This document shows positions 1-9,238 of a DNA stretch of 64,000 bases, piece after piece (the first letter of the stretch is position 1; each line of letters opens with the position of its first letter). The stretch is from Tupaia tana (taxonomy: Eukaryota > Chordata > Mammalia > Scandentia > Tupaiidae). Below the pieces are notes generated by a model. It was not told the DNA's origin and made no database searches. It was given only the letters and a program-made list of their open reading frames with translations. A program made the position numbers and the translations under genes. The stretch covers positions 81,478,059 through 81,542,058 of the forward strand of contig JAKSZU010000016.1 in NCBI GenBank assembly GCA_026018925.1, in the 5' to 3' direction.

Positions 1-215
1 CATGTGCGAGTGAGAGGGAGTGAGGGGGAGCCCCCTGCCCAGGGGCCAGCCATGCCGTGGTCCTCCTCCAGCCCTCGAGCCCCCCAGCCATGGGGTCTTG
101 GGCACTCACGTGCATCCCCAGCAAGCTGTTCAGGCCATCCAGCGTGGGGATTCAAACCGCAGCTGCCATGTGGGATCGGCTTCCCTTGAGCAGGGCTTTA
201 CCGCCGGGCCAGGCA
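1..215 (-). mobile_element. Degraded tRNA-derived SINE, antisense
   Basis: Antisense traces of the common SINE: a G/A-rich tail remnant, gcactcacgtgc, then attcaaaccgc and ccatgtggga from the tRNA-like head. It lies upstream of the first visible ENPP7-like exon. The rest of 1-836 holds no coding exon that I can recognise. Confidence 0.45.
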
Positions 216-522
216 GCCAGCTGGCCCACTTCCCTGTGCTGTAATGACCTTCTCTTTCTCTTCTCTCATCTCGCCCTCTCTGAAGTTGAGCCCACTCCCA
301 GCCCTGCAGGGCAAGAGCCTGTGGTGGCGCTGTTAGCTCACACAGTGACGGCGCCCCTCCCAGCTCCAGGGCTTTAGGTGCTCTGAGTTCCTGGGACGCC
401 AGGAAGCCAGTCCAGCTGGGTCTGCCCCAAAGCGCACATACTGGCTTACACCTCTGGGCTGGGGTAGGGAGGTCAATAAGTTGAACTTTCCTTATCTTTG
501 CTTATTTTAAGAAAGGCGTGAA

Positions 523-785
523 GGAGCCAGCTGGTGTCATGATGGTTAAGGCACGGGATCCCATATTACTAATCGCATGGTTCAAGACCCAGACCTGGCA
601 GCTTGAAAAACACTCCAGGTACATGTGTGTGCATGTCTAAAATCCCGAGAGGAGAATGGAAGAGAAGGGACTGCAGCATGGCTATCCCCTTGGGGGACGC
701 TTTCTCGTTTTCCCTCTCTCTCTCTCTGGAAGTATGTACCCTATGAAAAAATAAAATAAAATACACTAAATAAATAAATAAAAAC
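523..785 (+). mobile_element. tRNA-derived SINE, full length
   Basis: Head with box A/B-like sequence (gatggttaaggc, ggttcaagac), SINE body (aaaatcccgagaggagaatgg), pyrimidine-rich tail and an A/T-rich 3' end. It ends about 50 bp before the ENPP7-like exon at 837. Confidence 0.8.
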
Positions 786-836
786 CAGACAGATGTGAGA
801 AATAGCCCTAACAGAATTTTCTTCGTGCCCTGGCAG

Positions 837-3800
837 GGGAGGAAAACAGCGTCCTTCCACTACCCAGGGGGAGGAGGTAAATACAAGGGCGAGGTCGTGC
901 AGAGGTCCCTCGTGGAGTCCTACCTGCACCCCAATGGCAACGAGACCGAGTGGAGAGAGAACATCGACATTGTCATGAGCTGGTTCACCAAGGAGGGCTT
1001 CGACTTCGTGACTCTGTACTACGGGGAGCCCGACGGCACAGGACACAGGTTCGGACCCGAGACCGAGAACAGAAAGCTGATGATTCGGCAAATCGACAGG
1101 ACGATCGGGTACCTGCTGGAAGCCATGGAGAGGCACAGCCTGTCGGGGCACCTCAACGTCATCATCACATCGGACCACGGCATGACCACAGTGAAGAAGC
1201 AGCCCGACGTCACCGAGATCCTCTTAACAAACTACATCAAGTTCAGAGACCTGGTCAAGTTTGATATCGTGGACTACGGAGGCTTCGGGATGCTCCTGCC
1301 CAAACCCGGGCAAGAGGAAGCCGTCTACCAGGCGCTGAAGAATGCGCACCCTCACCTCCACGTCTACAAGAAGGAGGGCTTTCCCGAACACTTCCATTTC
1401 GCTAAGCACGAGCGCGTCCTGCCCATCGTGATGTACGCCGACCCTGGCTACAACATTAACGGGGTAAGTCGGTCCTGACTCGAGGAAGTCCTCTTAGATC
1501 CGGAGACAACCACCGGAGAAGGGCGGCTCAGAAACGTGAAAACCTGAGCTGGTGGGCACAGAGCTGTGACTCGCTGGCCCCTCCTCGGTCCCCACCCCAC
1601 TTCCCACCCCACCAGCACTGCTCTGCCTCCCCATCACCGATAACCACCCACACCGCTAGTTAGCAAGATCGTGCCCCGCACTTCACTAACAACATAACGG
1701 GAGCGATTGCGTTGTTCTCTTCCCAACAAACCTATAAAACAGATGCTCTTAGTGCCTTCATTTTAATGAAGAAGAAACCAAAGCCTAGAGAAAAGTGACT
1801 TCAGGTTAGAAATGCAAGGCTGAGGTGTGACCCCAAGCCCGCATGCTGGATCTGTGAATAGTACTTCATGGATCGCCAGGAGAGTCACCCCAATCCGCCC
1901 CACTGGTTCTCATTTGCCCACATCAAAACAATACGCAAGCCTGTCTACACGGAATTTACACACAAGCCTGTCTACACAGAATTTACACACAAGCGCTCCA
2001 AGCAGCATTATTCATAATAGTCAAAAGTTGGAAAACCCAAAAGTCCACTGGCAGGTGATTGGGTAAACAAATATGGTCTATCCATAGACAAAGTATCACA
2101 CAGCCAAAAAAAAAAAAAACACAGAAAAGAAAACAACAGAGCACTGCAACGTGGATAGACATTCTGCTGAGTGAGGGGGCCAGACACAGAGAGGCCGCGT
2201 AATAGGTGACTCTATGTCTGTGCAATACCCAGAATGGACAAATCCATGGAGACAGAAAGCAGAGGGGTTGGGCCGGGGGAGGCGGGGGCGATGACAGGTG
2301 ACTGCTAATGGGACATGGAAATGGAGAGGTGAGGGCTGCGCAGGGCCGTGAGTACCCCAGAGTCCTGCACTTAAAGGTGTGACAGTGTGATACAGGAACT
2401 GTATCTCAACACAACTGCTAAAACAAAAAGCAAACAAACAAACAGTTGGTCCAGCCACCGTGGTGCGGAGCAGGAGAGCGCCACCGCGTGGTGACTGAGG
2501 CTTAGGTTCAGTTCCAGGTCCCACCTCAGCAGACTGGGCGAGGTGTCACAGGCCTGTGGGCCCGGCTAAGCGGAGCAACAGTCATGACATGGCGAGATCG
2601 AGTCAAAAGCATTTTTCTCCCTCTCTCCCTCTCTCACGTATAAAAGCTAAAATAAGAGCCAAAGCTCCAGAGCACGGTGGTTGTACGTGAGGAGCCGGAA
2701 TCCACATGGTCACTGCAGAGTCAATCCCAGTCCTGCAGCTTGAGAAACATGCTGTGTGCGTGTGTGTGTGTGCGTGTGTGTGCGTGCACGTGTATACCCC
2801 AAGTCCTGACAGGTTGAGGAGAGGGAAATTAACCAAGAGACAGTTTCTTTGTGGGGACTGGAAGCTAATGGCTTTTTAAATGATTTTCCAGCGACTTATC
2901 CTTTATATCAACAAAGGCGACCACAGCTTTGATAATGCCCACATGGACATGAAGACCATCTTCAGAGCCTTTGGGCCCGATTTCAAGAAGAATCACCTGG
3001 CTGAGCCTTTCGACAGCATCCACATCTACCCACTGATGTGCAAGCTCCTGGGGGTGACCCCCGAGCCTCACAACGGGTCCCTAGCAGTCACCCAGGAAAT
3101 GCTCGTGGACACACACGCCCAGCAGCCAGGTGAGACACACCCGGCTTCAGCTCCAGGAGAACGGCGACCTGGTCGTGCTCTGTCCCGAGAGAGGGAAGAA
3201 CAGAAAGGGCCTCCTGAAAGGGAAAGGCCAGGCAGGTTACTGTGTTTCCGCAGCGTTGGAGCAAGGTAACCACAGCCCTGGCAGAGACCAGAGGGGCGCC
3301 CTCACCTTGCTGGTAGCCTTTGGGCTGTGCCTTTGGGCCGCAGAAGGTGCTCACAGAGAAAGTCAGGCTGGAGTCCTCAGGAAATGGCATACATCTGTCC
3401 CCAAGCTGCCCTTCTAGAAAGTCAGCCTCCCTTCAACAGCATGGAGACACTGGGACCTCACAGCCCTAGCCATTGCTGAAAAGAGCGGGGAGGGTCTGAA
3501 CTGAGGGGCTGGTTATGAAGAGTTCAAAGCCTCTATCTGGATGGCCCAGAGGAGGGAATGGCATTGGACATCTCCTCTTTAGCAAGTTGTTTACAGACAC
3601 TGTCCATGTTTCCTACTGCCAGGAGAGACTTACCCACTGTCCAGTGACTTACTGAGAGTTTAGAGAATTCCACTCAAAAGAGAGTATACCCTTTCTCCTC
3701 TAAGCCACTGCCCACCGTCCTCCTGGGAATTTACAGCAAGCAACTATTCTGTAGAAAACCAATTAAATGAAGGACCAATTCACCATATTATTGAGGATTT

Positions 3801-4326
3801 TTTTCCTTTTAAGCTTTGGCATTTTGTGACAACTATTTAGCTCCTCCCCCCTTGCTACCCCGCTGGGAGCTGGGTAAGGTGCTTCCTGTCAATTCCTGAG
3901 AAGCAGAACCTTGCACAAACGGATGTTCAGAGAATTGGCTTTTAGCAAATCGGTCATTTGGCAAAGTGGTTATTAGACAAATGGGTCATTTGGCGAAGAG
4001 GTCATTTAGTAAATCAGCTTTCAACGACTCGCCCTGTGAGGTTTCTCTACAGCGAGCACTTTCTTTGGTTAAATGTACATTTCATTTCCATAATTAATAT
4101 TCACTAGCGTCTGGGTAGGAGACTTTCCAGGGACCCAGGAGCAGCCAGAACAGCCTCTTAATAATCGGACAATTAAAAACCCTCTGATCTTTTAACAGGA
4201 TCAGAGACACAGAGGGCGGCTGTGCTCCAGAACACCGCGATCGGACTCGGTGTTGTCACAGGCGGTCTCGCAGTACTGTCTGTCGCTGCTGTGACACACG
4301 CGGTCATTCGTCGGAAAAAGAAGTGA
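837..4326 (+). CDS. ENPP7L: ENPP7-like ectonucleotide pyrophosphatase/phosphodiesterase, last three coding exons (5' part outside the window)
   Basis: Coding exons are 837-1463, 2892-3129 and 4199-4326 (stop TGA 4324-4326). Phases match at both junctions and all splice sites are GT-AG, giving the last 330 residues. The protein resembles ENPP7, alkaline sphingomyelinase, a zinc ectoenzyme that cleaves phosphocholine from sphingomyelin at the gut surface. Metal ligands are present: Asp 1032-1034 and His 1044-1046 in EPDGTGHRFG, Asp-His 1173-1178 in TSDHGMTT, and His 2922-2924 in KGDHSFDN. The catalytic Thr and the signal peptide belong to upstream exons, not in this window. The final exon encodes a hydrophobic segment (about AIGLGVVTGGLAVLSVAAV) ending in RRKKK, as expected for a type I membrane anchor. 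The gene lies about 4.9 kb upstream of EEF2KMT on the same strand. In human the equivalent sequences are ENPP7P pseudogenes that accompany FAM86 copies. No frameshift or stop is seen here, so it looks functional. Whether the substrate is sphingomyelin is inference. Confidence 0.85.
1893..1992 (+). repeat. Short tandem duplication (about 26 bp x 2)
   Basis: The motif caagcctgtctacac plus ggaatttacacaca occurs twice in tandem immediately before an L1 3' end. Confidence 0.6.
1966..2425 (+). mobile_element. L1 (LINE-1) 3' end
   Basis: Typical mammalian L1M 3'-region wording: gcattattcataatagtcaaaag, tatccatagacaaagtatcac, gtggatagacattctgc, aatggacaaatccatggagacagaaagcagagg and the late block tgactgctaatggg are recognisable in order. 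No coding capacity remains. Confidence 0.75.
2447..2657 (+). mobile_element. Second-type SINE-like element
   Basis: Starts ggtccagccaccgtggtgc and ends in a tctccctctctcac tract. It is distinct from the common SINE body and is shared in outline with 31450-31673. Family assignment is uncertain. Confidence 0.4.
2752..2796 (+). repeat. (TG)n microsatellite
   Basis: GTGTGTG/GCGTGTG run in intron sequence just upstream of the ENPP7-like exon at 2892. Confidence 0.85.
3935..4030 (+). repeat. 16-bp periodic element, six diverged units
   Basis: Consecutive 16-bp units at 3935, 3951, 3967, 3983, 3999 and 4015 share the pattern ggtcatttggcaaa(g/t). It lies in the last intron of the ENPP7-like gene, 170 bp before the final exon. 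I do not recognise the family. Confidence 0.65.
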
Positions 4327-4496
4327 GTAGTGTCCGGTTGTCGGGGATTCATCATCAGACACTGTAATTACCATTTCAACCCCTCCCGCACGCCTCGTGA
4401 GCCCCCGCAACCAGGGCCGGCCTCAAGGGGGCAGCCTGGGCAGCCTCAGGGCCCGGTGCTCAGGAGAGCCTCAGTGCGGTTCAAAAACCTGCTGTT

Positions 4497-4632
4497 GGGG
4501 CCAGCAGTTGGTGTAATGGCTATGTCACTGGACCCCCATGTAGTTGACTGTGGTCTGAGTCCCTGACCCGGTGGCTTAAACTCATGCTGAGTGCGTGTGC
4601 GTGCGTGCCCAGGATTCTGAGAGGAGAACTTG
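4497..4632 (+). mobile_element. tRNA-derived SINE, 3'-truncated
   Basis: Head (ggggccagcagttggtgtaatgg) through the body start (aggattctgagaggagaac), then lost. Confidence 0.75.
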
Positions 4633-4927
4633 CTATTGGGACCAGCAGCTGCCAGGTCTCAAAAACCTTGGTTTTGTTTAATTCACGGTAGAGCGTGTGT
4701 GCGTGAATGGGGGGGGGGGGGCACCCCTACAAGGTCTGGTCGCGCAGTGACCCCAGTTGTCCCCCCCGCTCCTCGGATCTCAACACTCACGAGTGCCCAG
4801 TCTCTCAAGCTAACAGAGCTGGGGTCTGAGCTGCGGTCAGGACGTGGGATCCGATTCTCTTCAACAGCACATTATCCCTGCACCACGGAGCCAGCCCAAA
4901 CTCCTGACTTTTTAAAACAAGGACCAC

Positions 4928-5197
4928 GGGAACCAGCAGTTAGCGTAATGGCTATGTCACTGGACTCCCACGTAGTCGACCGCGGTTCGCGTCTTGGACC
5001 CGGTGGCTTAAAACTCACGCCGGGCGCGTGTGCGTGCGTGCCCAAGATCCCGAGAGGAGAATGGAGGAGAAGGGATTGCGGCGTGGCCATCCCCCCTGGG
5101 GGGTGATTTCTCGCTTTCTGTCTCTATGTCTCTCTCTGTCTGTCTGGCGAGCGCACGCGCCCTATAGCGAAAACCTCTCCAAAAAAAAAAAAAAAAA
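4928..5197 (+). mobile_element. tRNA-derived SINE, young full-length copy
   Basis: Complete unit ending in A17, flanked by target-site duplications: aaaacaaggaccacg ending at 4928 and aaaacaagggccacg at 5194-5208. Confidence 0.92.
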
Positions 5198-5239
5198 CAA
5201 GGGCCACGTATTTCATCCACACAGGGCCCCGGGAATTAA

Positions 5240-5690
5240 CCGTGCCGTCAGCTGTGCTAGTCATTTCCTAGGTGCCCAGCAACAAAGGACCACAGACGAG
5301 GCAGCTTAAAACAGCAGCAATGCACTCCTCACAGACCCGGACACTCGAGGCCCAAAGGCAGGTGTGGGCAGAGCAGGGGACACCCTGCTTCCTCCAGCTC
5401 CGGTGGTCCAGGCACCCTCAGTGTTCCTTGCCTGTCCCGTGCCTCAGCCCTGCCTCTGCTCCCGTTGTCACAGGGCCATCATTTCCCTGCATCTCTGTGG
5501 TCACATGGCAATCCCATAAGGTCACCGGTCATTGGATTTGCACCCCACCCCCCAATCCAGTATGACTCACATGAACTCTGTCACATCGACAAAGACCCTA
5601 TTTCCAAATAAGCCACGCTCCTAGGTCCTAGGGATTGGGACTCCCGGCTGATCTTTTTAGGGAATACAAATTTAACCCGTAGTGCTGGCC
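5240..5690 (-). mobile_element. MaLR-type LTR (MST/MLT1-like), antisense
   Basis: Antisense MaLR landmarks occur in order: tagtcatttcctagg, ggcagcttaaaacagcag, tggtcacatgg, gtcattggattt, cagtatgactcac, aaagaccctatttccaaataag and gggattgggact near the end. Confidence 0.7.
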
Positions 5691-6559
5691 CTGCCACCCA
5701 GGGAAGCACGCTATGGCCCTGGTTCGTCTCTTCCTACATCTCAATAGTTAACGCCTGAGGCTGAGCCCCCCAGCTTCCTGACTCCGCCCAGCTCGTACTG
5801 CTCTGCTTTAACATGGCTTGTCTCAACACCATATGGACCCTGAGCACTATAAACAGACTAAGGGAAGCTGAAACTACCTAACCTTAAACTCCATTAAAAA
5901 GTCCACATCTAATATAATTTACAGTTGAACTATAAAAATTTTCTGTAAGTTGAAACATGACCTATAAAGGTCTCTATACCCTGAGGCAACATTTCAGAAA
6001 GAAATCAATTGGTCCTTTTCTACAGAAACCATTAGCCATAGGAGAGAGAAAGGGAAAAAACTTCAACATACTGATGGAACTGCCATGCCCACTGCATACT
6101 TCCTAAAAGGCAACCGTTCCATACGGTTAAAATGCATTAGGTTATTATTCTTTCTGTTATTAAAGAAAGCCCCAAGTCCGAGGCTAAATCTTTAAAGAGT
6201 TCATGCATATACACATCCCTTCTTGCAACTGGCAGGGCCAGCAGGGCATCACCACACCGCCACCACCTAGAATTTTTAATTTTTGTTTTAAGCATCCGTT
6301 CTGATTGTCACCAATACCTGAACAGTCATACCTGTGAGGTCCATAAGACACTGGCAGCCCCTTCAGTGTCTGAATCTTTCCAGATGTTTGATTTTTGCCC
6401 CTCCCAAGAACCCACACACCAAGACAGAGGTTTCTCTCTGTGCCAGTCAGTTCTGTGGCCATGCAGAATGGTTACTCAGTCTGCTTCCTGTCTATGGGCT
6501 GAGGTCAGGCTGGGCCAGCCAAGTTTTTTATTCATATATGATATGAGAGACTCTATTTA

Positions 6560-6814
6560 GGGACCAGCAGTTGGCATAATGGCTATGTCGCTGGACTCCC
6601 ATGTAGTCGACCGCAGTTCAAGTCCTAGACTCAGCGGCTTAAACTCACACGGGGCGCCTGTGCGTGCATGCCCTAAATCCCGAGAGGGGAATGGAGGAGA
6701 AGGGATTACAACATGGCCATCCCCCCTGGGGGGTGATTTCTCACTGTCTCTTTGTCTCTTTCTGTCTTTCTGGCGAGCGCACACACCTTATAGCAAAAAC
6801 CTCTCAAAAAAAAA
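6560..6814 (+). mobile_element. tRNA-derived SINE, full length
   Basis: Full unit from gggaccagcag to an A9 tail; its tail runs into a TA/TG microsatellite. Confidence 0.9.
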
Positions 6815-6892
6815 TTATATATATATATGTATATATATATACATACACACACACATATATATATGTGCGTGTATACGTATGTGTATATAAAA

Positions 6893-6935
<43 letters not shown>
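6815..6935. repeat. (TA)n/(TG)n/(CA)n compound microsatellite
   Basis: Alternating TATA, ACAC and TGTG blocks, ending with about 30 bp of pure (TA)n, lie between the tails of two oppositely oriented SINEs. Confidence 0.95.
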
Positions 6936-6936
<1 letters not shown>

Positions 6937-7180
6937 AAAAAATCTCTCTCATACGTGTATACTTGTATAGGGCACATGAACTCGCCAGAGAGAGAGAGAG
7001 AGAGAGACAGCGAGAAATCACCCCCTGGGGGCATAGCCACACTGCAGAACTTTCTCCTCCTCTTCTCGGGATCCTGCACCCAGTGTGAGTTTTAGGCCGC
7101 CAGGTCCAGGACTGGACTCGAAAGGCGGCTGACTATGTGGGAGTCCGGCAAGGTAGCTATTACGCCATCTGCTGGCCCCA
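6936..7180 (-). mobile_element. tRNA-derived SINE, antisense
   Basis: Reads in reverse from a T/A-rich tail through (GA)n and cccctggggg to gctggcccca. It is tail-to-tail with the SINE at 6560-6814. Confidence 0.88.
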
Positions 7181-8559
7181 GTTTACTTGTGCCTTAATGT
7201 CGCATCACACGGTCTGATCGCCCCGGTGTTGGCTGCACTGCCCTTTGCTCCCAGAGGAAAGGTAATTAAGAGCTATTGTACACGTTAACAAAAGCAGCCC
7301 CAGATTTGCACATCTCACTGGCCGGTCTCCATTGCTTTTCATTGTCTCCTGCAGGCAGAGAGCTGATCAAAACAGCAACAGCAAGGCAGCGCCCCCGACC
7401 CAGCTCTGAAACCAGGGCCTTGGTGGCCAGACCCAGCCTTGGTTAACACGCATCGCATCCTCGTGCCCGGCTACTGAGGATACTGCGGCTGAGAGGGCTT
7501 ATGCGACATCTCGAACCCAGAAGCCATTAGTTCTGTGTGAAAACAGCAATAAACACAGCCCACCTCTTTATTTAAATCAACAGCGTTCAGGGAATAAAAG
7601 ACAAACTTTTTTGGTCAGATCCTGTGCTCACTTGGCTCTGGTGGAAGAATAACAGATGAGAATGGACTGTATTCAATTAGAATTAATTCCCCTCTGTTCT
7701 CACAGCAGAGCAGGGCTCAAGTGGTTCTCATTTAAAGAAGTAATAAGATGTAATCTGCCTCCTCATCTACCTTCTACAAGTATATTTAACAAATTAGTTC
7801 TCAGGACTCTTCAAATGGCATTTCGGGAAAGACTCCCAACACAGTTCAGTTCCAGGCTTGCTAACAACCCTGCCCTTCAACTCAAAGCACTAGGCTGAAT
7901 ATTATAAAATAATTATCTTTTCCTTTACCACCGTCTCGGGTCCCACCTGTATTGCACCACCCCCTCCACCACCGTCTCACCCAGGAGCCACCTCCTACCA
8001 TTCCTCTAGGTTCCTTCTCTGCAAGAGCAAACCCCTTCTGTTCGTTCTGTGCTCGCCGCCCGGCGGACCTGCCATTGTACTTTACCTGCGTAATTACTTC
8101 AGGGCCTACCTGCCCCACGAGGCCCTGGGCCCCAGAGAGCACGGACCACACCTGGTCGTTCTGCTACGTCTCCGGTACCTGAACGTGCCAGGCACACAGG
8201 AGGTGCTTAATGAGCACTGATGAACCGAAGCCTTGTTGGCGACAGATTTGAAAGCTGGGTTCTTTCTCCAGTTAGGTCCTAGAGGGGTGGGAGTTAGTGA
8301 AGAGGGGGGGCTAGGATAAGGCCACCGGGACACGCCCGCCCGTATAGCTCCTGCCAAAAAGACGGTCCGGAGAGTTGAGAACAGCGAGAATGACCTGACC
8401 AGACGCTCATAGAGAGCCCTCACCGCCTCTCTTCTCCGTCCCAAGCGCGGACTCCGCCCCGACCGAAACTCCGCACCCCGGGCCCGGCCCCAGGCCCCGA
8501 ACCTTAGCCCGCCTCGAGGCCTCCGAAGTAACCACCGAAACGGTGGAGCGACACCTGGG

Positions 8560-9238
8560 CCTTCTCCTCAAGCCCCGCCCCCCAAGCACAAGCTCCACCC
8601 CCTACTACTCACCGCTCCCGCGCCCCGTGTCGGCCCCGCCTCCAAGTTTAAGCTCCACCCCTCTACTACTCACGGCCCCCGCGCCCAATGTTGGCCCTGC
8701 CCAAGAACCGCCTCTCACCAAGACAAGATTCCTAAGCCCAGACCCCATGGCAGCCCTGGCCCCGCCTCCCAGTTTTGGCCACGCCCTAGTCCCCGCCTCC
8801 TGAGCTCGCGCCCCGCCTCTTAGGGCCCGCGACCCGCAGCGGTCCCTCCCTAAGCTCCGCCTCCCAGAGTCTCGAGCCCCAAGACTCAGCCCACGCCCCG
8901 CCCGGCCCCGGCTTCGTCCTTGGTCCAGCCTTAGCTCCTCCTTCTGAGCACTTAGCCCGACTCCAAGCCCTGCCCTCATCCCCTCTCCAGAACGCCCATT
9001 TCGACTCCTCCCCAATCCCCGCCTCCAAGGAGTAGCGCCTCGCCAAGCCCCGCCCTAACTCCCGCTTCAGAATCCCTCCCTGGCCCCGCCCCAGGCCGCC
9101 GTCCTGGCTGCTCCCGGGACCCGAGAGTCTCCTGGCCCCGCCCCAAACCCCTCGGGCCCCGCCTTCCTCGCTCGGACTCTCTCGGCGCCCGCCCAGCTTC
9201 CGCCCGGTCTCCAGGCAACGCTGTGGCCCCGCCCCGCC
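8560..9238 (+). promoter_or_regulatory. GC-rich EEF2KMT promoter region
   Basis: This block is dense in CCCCGCC/CCGCCTC GC boxes (Sp1-type) and CpGs, with no TATA box near the start codon, and it abuts the EEF2KMT ATG at 9239. The sequence ggcaac at 9214-9219 preceded by gtctcc resembles a degenerate RFX X-box. The GC-rich region continues across exon 1 to about 9550. The transcription start itself cannot be placed. Confidence 0.6.
8580..8700 (+). repeat. 60-bp tandem duplication in EEF2KMT promoter
   Basis: agctccaccccctactactcac at 8591 recurs at 8651 with one shifted base; both are followed by GC-box-containing sequence. Confidence 0.7.

Larger units (their letters stand above)
4327..8450. 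other. Intergenic region, ENPP7-like to EEF2KMT
   Basis: No coding exon recognised. It contains SINE copies, an antisense MaLR LTR, a TA/TG microsatellite, and AT-rich unique sequence at about 5700-6550 and 7200-8450. The 3' UTR of the ENPP7-like gene must begin here; no clear AATAAA was found close to its stop. Confidence 0.6.

Noticed and set aside
1..836. Upstream exons of the ENPP7-like gene
   Set aside because: No segment encodes the expected catalytic-Thr region; the interval is SINE and intron-like sequence.
4928..5000. Possible tRNA genes in the repeated heads with box A/B-like sequences
   Set aside because: They are SINE heads followed by the common body and A-tail; no copy folds as a clean tRNA by eye.
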